A stretch of DNA of 9,440 nt from Deltaproteobacteria bacterium (GCA_016875515.1 VGRA01000066.1:1-9440); one strand, 5' to 3'. Positions 1 through 7,524 are shown, counted from the first letter of the stretch. The notes: generated by a model from the sequence alone, not told the origin. Made by a program: numbers and translations.

Positions 1-1
1 G

Positions 2-322
2 AAGGAGGGGCACCCCCTGTGCTTCGACGCGTACGGCGTCCGGCAGATGTGGCGCGTCTTCGGCAAGGTGGCGGCGCGCGAGCACCTGTCCACCCGCCTG
101 GGCGAGTTCGAGGCCTGGCACATCGCCGGCTGGGCCGTGCGGAAGGACGCCCCCGGCGAGTGGCGCGAGCTGCACCTGTGGATCGGCGACGACGGGCGCC
201 GCCTCCCGCTCGTCGCAGTGGGCGCCATTGATCTCGGCGCGGTGCGCGCCGTGCTCACCGGCTTCTCCCGCCCGGGAGACAAGGCCGCGCGCGCGGACCG
301 CGGCCAGTCCCTCAAGTGGTGA
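2..322 (+). CDS. DUF3108 domain-containing protein, C-terminal fragment
   Basis: The reading frame is open from base 2 and ends at TGA 320-322, giving the last 106 residues; the true start lies left of the window. Visible pieces are CFDAYGVRQMWRVFGKV, then STRLGEFEAWHIAGWAVR, LHLWIGDDGRRLPLVAVGAIDLGAVRA in two parts, and a C-terminal LKW. This order (a conversion or cross-link-like beta-strand, a GEFEAWHI strand, then a 'W-I-S/G-D-D-x-R-R-L-P' strand and 'G-x-I-D-L-G-x-V-R-A') fits the C-terminal half of DUF3108, a family of probably exported or periplasmic beta-rich proteins with no settled function. The internal Met at 47 is not a real start because the family match continues upstream of it. 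It points toward the broken minus-strand gene, so the two are convergent. Family assignment is from recognition, not a search; no function is claimed. Confidence 0.85.
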   Translation, partial: KEGHPLCFDAYGVRQMWRVFGKVAAREHLSTRLGEFEAWHIAGWAVRKDAPGEWRELHLWIGDDGRRLPLVAVGAIDLGAVRAVLTGFSRPGDKAARADRGQSLKW

Positions 323-507
323 GCCCTCCGCCTGGGGCGACGTGACCGCGATGGACGGAAGAGCCGGCGTGACCGGCAGGGAGGACGGGAGCTGCGCCCC
401 GGGGATCACCGTCGTGGAGGGTGGGGGGACGGCGGCCGGCGGCGCAGCGGCCTTGGTGGGAGACGGCGTGCCGGGCAGCGGCACGAAGGCGCGCCCCGCC
501 GTCACGC
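323..507 (-). other. Gene-free stretch with Pro/Ala-rich coding-like frame, probable tail of the broken gene
   Basis: No convincing start, ribosome site or conserved domain is present. Read on the minus strand in the frame beginning just past the TGA at 508, this stretch encodes a Pro/Ala/Thr-rich segment (pieces such as PLPPGVSVTAGRAFVPLPG and ALPSIAVTSPQ) with high G/C at third positions. That looks like a low-complexity C-terminal tail, cut off from the upstream relic by one more frame change near 540-550. The same frame runs on into the 3' end of the DUF3108 gene without a stop, so it cannot be the intact end of a gene. The complementary plus frame shares the same third positions, so codon bias alone cannot decide the strand. 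Confidence 0.35.
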
Positions 508-1159
508 TCACCCCCGGTGGCAACGGCGTGGCGGGCGCGGACTCGCCACCGGAGCGAGCAACGTGAAGAGCCCCACGTTGGGCGGGGGCGTTGCGCCCCT
601 GCGGGACACGGGAGCGGACGGGAGCCCGGTGCCCCGCGCGGACACGCGCACGTCGTCGAAGAACAATCGGAGCGGGCCACCGGTGGTGCCCTGGACGGCC
701 CACTCGAGTTCGAGATCCCCCTCTCGCGCCTCGGGCAGCAGCGCATGGGTGGCGTCGTCCGCGTGCGTCCCTGCAGAGAGCGCGAACACCTGCACCGTCA
801 CAGCCTGCGGCGCGCCACCGTCCCGCCACAGCAGGCCTGCTCCCGCCAACGCCACGGCGGCGCGCGCCGGCCCCCCCACCCGGTGGCGGCGTGGACGGGG
901 AGATCCCACGCCGGCTCGAGCACCAGCAGTTCCACCCGCACGGAGCCCGAGGGCAGCGCCAGGCGCGCCTCGGCTCCCCCCCCCTCCCCCCCCTGGCTCC
1001 ACCAGGATCCGGGAGGTCCCGGTGCCCTCCTCGAACCACCCTCCCAGCGGATCGCCGCGCAGGATGCCGAACCCCGTGGGGCCCGTGGTGATGGCCTCCG
1101 CGAGGGGAGGCCCGGCGAGGGCCGGAACGGAGAGCAGGCAACCGCACCGCAGCGCGCAT
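508..1159 (-). pseudogene. Frameshifted secreted beta-rich protein gene (relic, phase-variable or mis-sequenced)
   Basis: Three minus-strand segments join into one plausible protein if small indels are allowed. The first holds a signal-peptide-like CLLSVPALAGPPLAEA and continues FGILRGDPLGGWFEEGTG and SRILVEPG; its frame has no ATG or GTG, only a CTG, while the ATG at 1159 is in another frame. The second (about 974-878) reads ARLALPSGSVRVELLVLEPAW in pieces in the +1 frame. The third (about 876-546) returns to the first frame: AAVALAGAGLLWRDGG, VTVQVFALSAGTHADD, GDLELEWAVQ, LRLFFDDVRVSA. The breaks fall at G9/G8 tracts (976-993 as C on the plus strand) and a G7 tract (871-877): removing one G from the first and adding one to the second restores one frame. 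The terminal FFDDVRV strand resembles jelly-roll or carbohydrate-binding-like folds, but the family is not recognised. The gene lies 33 nt beyond the DUF507 terminator. Confidence 0.5.
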
Positions 1160-1191
1160 GGTGACGGCGACGGTGCGCAGCGCCCCCCGGG

Positions 1192-1224
1192 AGAACAAAA
1201 GGGGGCGCCCTCGGAGCGCCCCCT
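1192..1224 (-). terminator. Rho-independent terminator after the DUF507 gene
   Basis: On the minus strand, AGGGGGCGC pairs with GCGCCCCCT (plus positions 1216-1224 with 1200-1208), a 9-bp G/C-rich stem with a 7-nt loop, followed at once by TTTGTTCT. It lies 28 nt past the DUF507 stop. No T-run follows the stem on the plus strand, so it acts on minus-strand transcripts only. Confidence 0.88.
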
Positions 1225-1251
1225 CGAACGGCAGCCTGGGTTGGACGCGAA

Positions 1252-1770
1252 CTAGATGAGGCCGCGCGCCCGGCGGATCTGCTCCACCGTCTTGTTGTAC
1301 TCGATGTCGAACGCCGAGGTGCCCTCCTGCAGGTGCTTCAGGCGGGAGCGGGCCTCGCGGTCGATCTCCTCGTCCACATCCAGATGGCGCTTCATCACCG
1401 CGAAGGTCTTCGACCGCAGCTGGTTGTCGGCGGAAAAGACCTCCTCGACGTTCCGGCTCACCATCAGGAATTCGATCATCTGGTTGATGACGTACTCGAT
1501 GCCGTCGTCGCCCAGCTTGAAGCCGCGCACGTCTGCCATCTCCCGCTTCACCTGATTGAAGCGGGAGTGATCATACCCGCGCCGCTCGAGCGCCTCGCGC
1601 GTGGCCTGGTTCACCCGCTCCTCCTGCGCGAGGTACTCGCGCATGATGGCGGAGAGGTCCATCTCGGCGTCGGCAATGCGCAGCGCCTCAACCTCCAGGT
1701 CCCCCTCGGCCATGAGCTTGGCAATGACCTCGCGGGAGATGATGGGAATGACCTTCGGGTAGAGCCGCAT
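1252..1770 (-). CDS. Tandem DUF507 family protein
   Basis: 172 residues, starting MRLYPKVIPIISREVIAKL. DUF507 is normally about 90 residues; here two copies follow one another. Copy 1 (about 1-86) ends EERVNQATREAL ... FNQVKREMADVRGFKL, and copy 2 (about 88-172) ends DEEIDREARSRLKHL ... YNKTVEQIRRARGLI. Both halves close with the same pattern of an acidic/basic helix, an aromatic residue, then a helix ending R-G-hydrophobic. The protein looks helical, charged and cytoplasmic, with no signal peptide or membrane span. An upstream ATG at 1833 in the same frame is rejected: it lies upstream of the predicted -10 box, whereas the chosen ATG has GAGGG 4 nt before it. The gene is 114 nt beyond the uvrC stop, with its own promoter and terminator, so it is probably a separate unit. 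The function of the family is unknown and none is claimed. Confidence 0.92.
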   Translation of the reverse strand: MRLYPKVIPIISREVIAKLMAEGDLEVEALRIADAEMDLSAIMREYLAQEERVNQATREALERRGYDHSRFNQVKREMADVRGFKLGDDGIEYVINQMIEFLMVSRNVEEVFSADNQLRSKTFAVMKRHLDVDEEIDREARSRLKHLQEGTSAFDIEYNKTVEQIRRARGLI

Positions 1771-1815
1771 GAAGCCCTCGTTTTCGCTCGGAAAAACCGG
1801 CCGGACAGTGGCTTC

Positions 1816-1844
1816 GCTATAAATCAGGGGCAAGGGGGTCGCAA
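1816..1844 (-). promoter_or_regulatory. Sigma70-like promoter for the DUF507 gene
   Basis: On the minus strand TTGCGA (1844-1839) is followed after exactly 17 nt by TATAGC (1821-1816). The first four bases of both hexamers match, or nearly match, the -35 and -10 consensus. The predicted start near 1809 would leave a leader of about 40 nt to the ATG at 1770. It is AT-rich against a very GC-rich background, which adds weight. Confidence 0.6.
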
Positions 1845-1884
1845 TGAATTTCCCCTAGGAGTGCCAGAGATCTGGCGCGTTTTC

Positions 1885-3780
1885 CTACGAGACCACCGGC
1901 TCCGCGTCCTCGATTGACGCATCCCGGACCTCGTCATCGTCCCGCCCGGCCGGGGCGGGGGCGTCCCCGTGGAGCACCGCGTGGACCCGCTCGGCGAGCG
2001 CGGGCCCCACCACCTCCGCGAGCGCCTCGATGTCCGCCTCGCGCACCCGCTTCACCGAGCCGAAGTGACGCAGCAGCGCGGTGCGCCGCCCCTCCCCCAC
2101 GCCGGGGATGTCCTCCAGCACGGAGGTGAGCGTGCGGCGGCGGAGCAGCTGCTGTTGGTAGGTGATGGCGAAGCGGTGCGCCTCGTCCCGCATGCGGGTG
2201 AGCAGGAACAGCTCCGCCGAGCGCTGCGGGAGGACCACGGGATCCTTCCGCCCCGGCAGGAAGATCCGCTCCTCGCTGCGGGTGGCCCCCTCGTCCGTCA
2301 CCTCGAGGTCGCGCGCCTTGGCCAGGCCCACCACGTCCACGGCCCCTTCCGCGCCGGCATCCTTCAGCGCCGCGAGCGCGGAGGCCAGCTGCCCCTTGCC
2401 GCCATCAATGACGAGCAGGTCCGGCAAGTCCCCCCGCTTCGCGCGGCGGGAGATGATCTCGTACAGCGAGGCGAAGTCGTCGTTCCCGCCCACCGTCTTC
2501 ACCTTGAAACGCCGGTAGCGCGCCTTGTCCATCTCTCCGTCGGTGACGGCCACCTGCGAGGCCACCACGGCGGCCCCCTGGAAGTGGGAGACGTCGAAGC
2601 ACTCCATCCGCCGCGGGCGGCGGAGCAGGTGCAGCCTTTTCTGGACCCGGTCCAGCAGCGCGAGCGACTCCTCCCGCGTCCGCTGGCGGTCCACGAAGGC
2701 CTGCTCCGCGTTCTTCCGAGCCAATTCCAGGAGCTCTGCCTTGGCGCCGCGCCGGGGCACGAGCACCCGCACCCGCGCCCCGCGCTTGTCGGCGAGCAGT
2801 TCCTCCAGCGCCTCTGCCCCCTCCAGTTCCTGCGGCAGCAGCACCTCTTCTGGAACGAAGTTGTCCTGCGCGTAGTACAGGTTGACGAAGGACGGCAGCA
2901 GTTCCTCGCTGGGGAACTCCTGCCCGGTGAACGGGAAGGCCTGGCCGCCGCTGATGCGCCCCTCGCGCAGGTACAGGACGTACAAGAGCAGCCGGTCCCC
3001 CTCGCGGTGCAGCGCGAAGACGTCCCGATCCACCGGGTCCACGTCCGCCACCTTCTGGCGCTCCAGGCTCCGCTCGATGGCGATCAGTTGGTCCCGCAGC
3101 CGCGCCGCCTCCTCGAAGCGCAGGGCGCGGGAGGCCTCCTGCATCCGCAGCTTCAGCCGGGAGACGAGCTCGGGGGCCTTGCCCTCCAGAAACATCACCG
3201 CCTCCTGGACGCTGCGGTGGTAGTTCTCCCGGGGAACCTCGTACACGCACGGCGCGGGACAGCGGCCAATCTGGTGCAACAGGCAGGGGCGGCGCCGGTT
3301 GTGCAGCGCGTGGTCCGAGCAGGTCCGCAGCTGGAAGAAGCGGTTGATGATCCGGAGCGTCTCACGGATGGAGGTGGCCGAGGCGTACGGGCCGAAGTAG
3401 CGCGCCCTGTCGTTCTTGAAGCGGCGCACCACCTCCAGCCGGGGCCAATCCTGGGAGACGTCCAGCCGCAGGCAGATGAAGTTCTTGTCGTCCTTCAGCA
3501 GGACGTTGAAGCGCGGCTGGTGCTGCTTGATGAGCTCGTTCTCGAGCAGCAGCGCCTCCTTCTCCGTGGAGACCACCAGCGTCTCCACGTCCCCGAGCAG
3601 CCGGTCGAGCAGCGGGATGAAGGCGCGGGTGTCGTTTCCGTTGAAGTAGCCCCGGACGCGCGCGCGGAGGTTGATGGCCTTGCCGACGTAGATGACCTCC
3701 CCGGCGCGGTCCTTCATCAGGTACACGCCCGGCTCGGCCGGCAGGCGGGACAGCTTCTCCTCGAGCCAGCCGGGGATCAT
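1885..3780 (-). CDS. uvrC: UvrABC system protein C, excinuclease subunit
   Basis: 631 residues, the usual size. UvrC joins the UvrB-DNA pre-incision complex and cuts the damaged strand on both sides of the lesion in nucleotide excision repair. The N-terminal GIY-YIG nuclease is visible (GVYLM with Tyr20, YVG at 31-33, Arg39, Glu80), which makes the 3' cut. Cys154, Cys166, Cys174 and Cys178 have the spacing of the UvrC iron-sulfur cluster. The UVR motif that contacts UvrB is near 203-238 ([14 protein letters not shown]). The RNase H-like 5' nuclease holds Asp396 (CFDVSHFQG), Asp435 (GGNDDF), Asp459 (VIDGGKGQL) and His535 (EAHRF). Helix-hairpin-helix motifs follow at about 553-603 ([10 protein letters not shown]). 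The last 25 residues are an acidic tail that looks non-conserved. The ATG overlaps the uvrB stop as ATGA, with AAGGGG just upstream inside uvrB, so translation is probably coupled. All catalytic residues that I can check are present. Confidence 0.98.
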   Translation of the reverse strand: MIPGWLEEKLSRLPAEPGVYLMKDRAGEVIYVGKAINLRARVRGYFNGNDTRAFIPLLDRLLGDVETLVVSTEKEALLLENELIKQHQPRFNVLLKDDKNFICLRLDVSQDWPRLEVVRRFKNDRARYFGPYASATSIRETLRIINRFFQLRTCSDHALHNRRRPCLLHQIGRCPAPCVYEVPRENYHRSVQEAVMFLEGKAPELVSRLKLRMQEASRALRFEEAARLRDQLIAIERSLERQKVADVDPVDRDVFALHREGDRLLLYVLYLREGRISGGQAFPFTGQEFPSEELLPSFVNLYYAQDNFVPEEVLLPQELEGAEALEELLADKRGARVRVLVPRRGAKAELLELARKNAEQAFVDRQRTREESLALLDRVQKRLHLLRRPRRMECFDVSHFQGAAVVASQVAVTDGEMDKARYRRFKVKTVGGNDDFASLYEIISRRAKRGDLPDLLVIDGGKGQLASALAALKDAGAEGAVDVVGLAKARDLEVTDEGATRSEERIFLPGRKDPVVLPQRSAELFLLTRMRDEAHRFAITYQQQLLRRRTLTSVLEDIPGVGEGRRTALLRHFGSVKRVREADIEALAEVVGPALAERVHAVLHGDAPAPAGRDDDEVRDASIEDAEPVVS

Positions 3781-5879
3781 CCCTTCCCCTTGCGCTTGCG
3801 GTACTTCGCGGGCTGCTTGCGCCAGCCGCCGCGCTGCTTGCCCTCGCCGTCCCCAGCGGGCTGGGCCAGCGCGCTGCGGAGCGGCGGCTTGAGCCCCAGG
3901 TCCATCTCCTTGAGGAGGGCCACCGCGTCCCGGTGCCGCGCGGCGTCCTCGAAGGCCATCTCCTCCGCGGCGGCCAGCATCGCCTTCGTCTCGTCATCGA
4001 TGAGCCGGGCGATCTCCTCCTTTGACAGGAGTTGGTCCGCGTCCGCGGCCTTCGGAAGCGCGGCGGCGGCGGACTCGCCGTACAGCGCGCTGGAGAGGTC
4101 CTGGATGTTCCGCTTCACGGACGCAGGGGTGATGCCGTGGTCGCGGTTCCAGGCGGCCTGCTTCTCGCGGCGGCGGGATGTCTCGTCCATGGCCTTGCGC
4201 ATGGAATCGGTCACGCGGTCCGCGTAGAGGATGACGCGGCCGTTCAGGTTGCGGGCTGCCCGGCCAATGGTCTGGATGAGCGAGACGTGGCTGCGGAGGA
4301 ACCCCTCCTTGTCCGCGTCCAGGATGGCCACCAGGGAGACCTCGGGGATGTCCAGCCCCTCGCGCAGCAGGTTGATGCCCACCAGCACGTCGAACTCGCC
4401 GCGGCGCAGGTCCCGGATGATGGCCGTGCGCTCGATGGCGTCGATGTCCGAGTGGAGGTAGCGCACCCGCACGCCCACCTCCGTGTAATACTCGGTGAGC
4501 TCCTCGGCCATGCGCTTGGTCAGCGTGGTGACGAGCACCCGCTCGTTGTCCGCGGCGCGGCGGCGTATCTCTTCGAGCAGGTCGTCCACCTGCTGGGCCA
4601 CCGGCCGGACCTGCACCTCGGGGTCCACGAGGCCCGTGGGGCGGATGACCTGCTCCACCACCACGCCCTGGCTCTTGTCGATCTCGTACGCCGCCGGCGT
4701 GGCGGACACGAAGATGGCCTGGGGGAAGATCGCCTCGAACTCGTTGAACTTGAGCGGCCGGTTGTCCAGGGCGGACGGGAGCCGGAAGCCGAACTCCACC
4801 AGCGTCTCCTTCCGGCTGCGGTCGCCGCGGTACATGGCCCCCACCTGCGGCAGCGTCTGGTGGCTCTCGTCCACCAGGAGCAGGAAATCCCTCGGAAAGT
4901 AGTCGATGAGGCAAGGCGGCGGCTCGCCCGTCGCGCGTCCGGAGAGGTGCCGGGAGTAGTTCTCGACCCCGTTGCAGAACCCCATCTGCTCCAGCATCTC
5001 CAGGTCGAACATCGTCCGCTGCTCGAGCCGCTGCGCCTCCACCAGCCGCCCGGTGGCGCGCAGCTCGGTCAAGCGGGCCGCCAGCTCCGCCTGGATGCCG
5101 CGCACCGCCTCCGCGCGCTGCGCCTCGGGGGTGACGTAGTGGCTGCCGGGGAAGATGACCGCCTTCGGCTGCTCGCCCAGCACCAGCCCGCGCAGGGGGT
5201 CCACGGTGGTGATGCGCTCCACGGTGTCCCCGAAGAACTCCACCCGGATGGCACGGTCCTCCTCGTAGGCGGGGAAGATCTCCAGCACGTCCCCGCGCAG
5301 CCGGAAGGTGCCGCGGTGGAAGTCGGTGTCGTTGCGCTCGTACTGGCAGTCCACCAGCTTGCGGAGGGTGGCGAGCAGCCCCGGCTCGGTGCCCACCGCC
5401 ACGGTGACCGCCATGTCCACGTAGGAGCGCGCGGCGCCCAGGCCGTAGATGCAGCTGACCGAGGCGACGATGACCACGTCGTTGCGCGTGTTGAGCGAGT
5501 GCGTGGCCGAGTGGCGCAGGCGCTCGATCTCGTCGTTGATGGTCGCGTCCTTCTCGATGAAGGTATCGGACGCGGGGACGTACGCCTCGGGCTGGTAGTA
5601 GTCGTAGTAGCTGACGAAGTACTCGACCGCGTTCTCCGGCAGGAGCCCCTTCAGCTCCCCGTACAGCTGCGCGGCGAGCGTCTTGTTGTGGGCCATGAGC
5701 AGCGTGGGCCGTTGCACCGCGGCGATGACGTTGGCCATGGTGAACGTCTTGCCGGAGCCCGTGACGCCGAGCAGCGTCTGGTACTTGTCCCCGCGCTCCA
5801 GCCCATCCACCAGCTCGCGGATGGCGCGCGGCTGGTCCCCGCGGGGCTCGTAGTCGCTGACGACGCGGAAGGGGGGCAT
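3777..5879 (-). CDS. uvrB: UvrABC system protein B, damage-recognition helicase
   Basis: 700 residues. UvrB is loaded by UvrA onto damaged DNA, verifies the lesion using ATP and recruits UvrC. Motifs in order are Walker A GVTGSGKT at 38-45, the Tyr-rich beta-hairpin [12 protein letters not shown] at 91-102 that inserts between strands, the Walker B-type DESH at 337-340, VSATP at 391-395, [10 protein letters not shown] near 504-513, and QTIGRAARN at 536-544. The C-terminal UVR motif ([14 protein letters not shown], about 639-652) pairs with that of UvrC. The last 20 residues form a Lys/Arg-rich tail. I start at ATG 5879 because AAGGAG (5886-5891) sits 6 nt before it; an in-frame GTG at 5900 would add 7 residues but itself contains that ribosome site. 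The gene follows cysS by 33 nt and overlaps uvrC by 4 nt. No uvrA is in the window. Confidence 0.98.
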   Translation of the reverse strand: MPPFRVVSDYEPRGDQPRAIRELVDGLERGDKYQTLLGVTGSGKTFTMANVIAAVQRPTLLMAHNKTLAAQLYGELKGLLPENAVEYFVSYYDYYQPEAYVPASDTFIEKDATINDEIERLRHSATHSLNTRNDVVIVASVSCIYGLGAARSYVDMAVTVAVGTEPGLLATLRKLVDCQYERNDTDFHRGTFRLRGDVLEIFPAYEEDRAIRVEFFGDTVERITTVDPLRGLVLGEQPKAVIFPGSHYVTPEAQRAEAVRGIQAELAARLTELRATGRLVEAQRLEQRTMFDLEMLEQMGFCNGVENYSRHLSGRATGEPPPCLIDYFPRDFLLLVDESHQTLPQVGAMYRGDRSRKETLVEFGFRLPSALDNRPLKFNEFEAIFPQAIFVSATPAAYEIDKSQGVVVEQVIRPTGLVDPEVQVRPVAQQVDDLLEEIRRRAADNERVLVTTLTKRMAEELTEYYTEVGVRVRYLHSDIDAIERTAIIRDLRRGEFDVLVGINLLREGLDIPEVSLVAILDADKEGFLRSHVSLIQTIGRAARNLNGRVILYADRVTDSMRKAMDETSRRREKQAAWNRDHGITPASVKRNIQDLSSALYGESAAAALPKAADADQLLSKEEIARLIDDETKAMLAAAEEMAFEDAARHRDAVALLKEMDLGLKPPLRSALAQPAGDGEGKQRGGWRKQPAKYRKRKGKG

Positions 5880-5885
5880 GGCGTG

Positions 5886-5891
5886 CTCCTT
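5886..5891 (-). promoter_or_regulatory. Ribosome binding site deciding the uvrB start
   Basis: AAGGAG on the minus strand, 6 nt before ATG 5879. Its position lies inside the codons of the alternative start at GTG 5900, so it supports the shorter protein. Confidence 0.8.
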
Positions 5892-5912
5892 AACGGCCAC
5901 GTGCCCGCGGCG

Positions 5913-7370
5913 TCAGGCCACCTTCCAGCTGGTCCCGGCGGCGGTGTCCATTGTCTCCACCCCGAGCCCCTTGAGCTCGTCCCGCAGCCGGTCCGAGGCG
6001 GCGTAGTCCTTGGCTGCGCGGGCGGCGCGGCGGGCCTCCAGCAGCCCCTCCACCCTCGCGACGTCAATGCCCTTCTCCCGCACCGCGCGGTCGCGCCGGC
6101 GGAGCAGCCACGCGGCCGGGGCGTCCTCGAACAGCCCCAGCACGGCGGCGACCTTGCGCACGTCCGCCCGGAGCGCCTGCAGGGTGCGCCCCACCACCGG
6201 CTTGTCCTTCACGGGGGGCCTGTCGGTCAGCTCGTTGAGCTCCGTGAAGAGCGCGGAGACGTCCGCCATCCCGGAGGCGTAGTTGAAGTCGTCCGCCAGG
6301 GCGGCGAGGAAGGCCGCGAGGTGGCGGCCCGGGGCCCCGTGGACCGGCCCCGCGCCGAACTCCTTGCCCCCCACCCGCTCGTCCACCTTGCGGAGCGTCT
6401 CGTAGAAGTACTCCATGCGCGCGTCCGCGTCCGAGAGCGCCTTGTCCACGAAGTTGAGCGGGCTGCGGTAGTGGGTGGAGAGGAAGAAGAAGCGCAGCGC
6501 CTCGGCATCCACGCGGCCGAGCGCGTCCCGCAGCCGCACCACGTTGCCGAGCGACTTGGACATCTTCGCCCCTTCCAGGTCCAGGAAGTTGGCGTGCATC
6601 CAGTAACGGGCGAACGGCTTGCCGGAGGCGGCCTCGCTCTGCGCAATTTCGTTCTCGTGGTGGGGGAAGACCAGGTCCACCCCGCCGCCGTGGAGATCAA
6701 ACGTCTCGCCCAGGTACTTCGCGCTCATGGCCGAGCACTCGATGTGCCACCCCGGCCGCCCCGGCCCCCATGGGCTCTCCCAGGACGGCTCGCCCGGCTT
6801 GGCCGCCTTCCAGAGCGCGAAGTCCAGCGGCTCCCGCTTCTGCTCGCCCGGCTGCACCCGCTCGCCGGCGCGCAGGTCGTCCAGGTTGCGGTGGGACAGC
6901 TTGGCGTAGGCCGCGTAGCGGGAGACCTGGAAGTAGACGTCGCCGCGGCTCTCGTAGGCCACCCCGCGGTCGATGAGCGCCCGGATGATGGAGAGGATCT
7001 CCGGCAGGTGCTCGGAGACGCGCGGGGAGACGTCCGGCTCCAGCAACTTCAGCGCCGCCGCGTCCTCGCGGAAGGCCTGGATGAACCGCTCGCTCACCGC
7101 CTGCGCCGTCTCGCCCCCCTCGTTGGCGGCCTTGATGATCTTGTCGTCCACGTCCGTGTAGTTGCGGACGTACCGGACCCGGTATCCCACCGCCCGCAGG
7201 AAGCGCACCACCACGTCGAAGACGGTGAACGTCCGGGCGTTGCCGATGTGGACGTAGCTGTAGACCGTGGGGCCGCAGACGTAGACCCCGAGCTCCCCGT
7301 CCTTGAGGGGGACGAGCGGCTCCTTCTGGCCGGTCATGGTGTTGAAGAGCTGAATGGTGGGGAGCGCCAT
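5913..7370 (-). CDS. cysS: Cysteinyl-tRNA synthetase (class Ia)
   Basis: 485 residues, the normal length. It charges tRNA-Cys with cysteine using ATP in the cytoplasm. The Rossmann-fold signature HIGN is at 41-44 and KMSKS at 269-273. The four zinc ligands that read cysteine are present: Cys32 (YVCGPTVY), Cys212 (HIECSAMS), His237 and Glu241 (FPHHENE), with the spacing known for bacterial CysRS. The WHIECSAM and DLHGGG segments (about 208-230) are also typical. The helical anticodon-binding DALR region lies around 330-430, and the C-terminal end (LRDELKGLGVE) matches the family's last motif. The ATG has only a weak ribosome site (GAG about 4 nt upstream), unlike the strong AAGGAG of a possible leader ORF just before it. 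It is the first gene of a probable cysS-uvrB-uvrC operon; no functional link to the repair genes is evident. Confidence 0.98.
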   Translation of the reverse strand: MALPTIQLFNTMTGQKEPLVPLKDGELGVYVCGPTVYSYVHIGNARTFTVFDVVVRFLRAVGYRVRYVRNYTDVDDKIIKAANEGGETAQAVSERFIQAFREDAAALKLLEPDVSPRVSEHLPEILSIIRALIDRGVAYESRGDVYFQVSRYAAYAKLSHRNLDDLRAGERVQPGEQKREPLDFALWKAAKPGEPSWESPWGPGRPGWHIECSAMSAKYLGETFDLHGGGVDLVFPHHENEIAQSEAASGKPFARYWMHANFLDLEGAKMSKSLGNVVRLRDALGRVDAEALRFFFLSTHYRSPLNFVDKALSDADARMEYFYETLRKVDERVGGKEFGAGPVHGAPGRHLAAFLAALADDFNYASGMADVSALFTELNELTDRPPVKDKPVVGRTLQALRADVRKVAAVLGLFEDAPAAWLLRRRDRAVREKGIDVARVEGLLEARRAARAAKDYAASDRLRDELKGLGVETMDTAAGTSWKVA

Positions 7371-7383
7371 AGGACTCGGGACT

Positions 7384-7418
7384 CTACCTTGATCCGAAAC
7401 AAGTCACCGGATCTCCTT
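7384..7418 (-). promoter_or_regulatory. Candidate Cys-codon leader ORF upstream of cysS
   Basis: On the minus strand, AAGGAG (7418-7413) stands 5 nt before GTG 7407-7405, which opens a 7-codon frame reading V(M)-T-C-F-G-S-R and ending at TAG 7386-7384. The stop is 13 nt before the cysS ATG, and the frame is not that of cysS. The ribosome site is stronger than that of cysS itself, and the third codon is TGT for Cys. This layout fits a leader peptide whose translation tunes the downstream cysteine-related gene, as known for amino-acid leader peptides. Chance is a real alternative: the frame is very short and starts with GTG. Confidence 0.4.
7391..7413. repeat. Inverted repeat GATCCG-N11-CGGATC in the cysS leader
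   Basis: Perfect 6-bp arms at 7391-7396 and 7408-7413. In the cysS transcript they could form a hairpin covering the last base of the leader AAGGAG and most of the 7-codon frame. No T-run follows, so it is not a terminator. Confidence 0.4.
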
Positions 7419-7424
7419 GGGATT

Positions 7425-7447
7425 TACTGGACTGTAAGGATCCAGTA
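7425..7447. repeat. Dyad TACTGGA-N9-TCCAGTA between divergent genes
   Basis: Perfect 7-bp arms at 7425-7431 and 7441-7447 with a 9-nt spacer, in a relatively AT-rich patch between cysS and the FHA gene. The size and position suit a repressor or activator operator serving either gene, or an RNA hairpin in the cysS leader. No known operator consensus is recognised. Confidence 0.45.
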
Positions 7448-7480
7448 CGAACCCGGGGGCAACATTTCCCACCCGAGGCA

Positions 7481-7486
7481 GATAAT
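7481..7486 (+). promoter_or_regulatory. Possible -10 element for the FHA gene
   Basis: GATAAT matches the sigma70 -10 consensus at five of six bases and lies 38 nt before the ATG. No good -35 hexamer is found 16-18 nt upstream (the best is GCAACA), and no sigma54-type GG/GC pair is seen, so it may be activator-dependent or spurious. Confidence 0.35.
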
Positions 7487-7524
7487 ACGCTGGGCCCTGC
7501 CCCTACCCAGAAGGAACGCCAACC

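Noticed and set aside
514..552. 8-bp inverted repeat CCGGTGGC / GCCACCGG with 23-nt spacer
   Set aside because: No T-run, no gene end at the site and very GC-rich arms, so chance is sufficient.
559..580. 7-bp inverted repeat CAACGTG / CACGTTG
   Set aside because: It falls within the coding signal of the relic gene and has no terminator or operator features.
421..1255. Overlapping plus-strand frames at 421-1164 and 563-1255
   Set aside because: Products are Arg/Pro/Ala-rich without recognisable strands or motifs and lack ribosome sites; the minus-strand segments look far more protein-like.
1771..1833. Longer DUF507 start at ATG 1833
   Set aside because: It lies upstream of the predicted -10 box and adds 21 residues outside the family match; ATG 1770 has GAGGG in front.
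1862..1875. Small palindrome TGCCAGAGATCTGGC-like just after uvrC as a terminator
   Set aside because: The stem is 5-6 bp with almost no loop and there is no T-run on the minus strand.
1969..4227. A plus-strand open frame of 752 codons antisense to uvrC and uvrB
   Set aside because: Same cause: low-complexity product, no domain, and the minus strand holds an unmistakable uvrC.
5880..5900. Longer uvrB start at GTG 5900
   Set aside because: AAGGAG lies within these codons at the ideal distance from ATG 5879, and the UvrB family match begins there.
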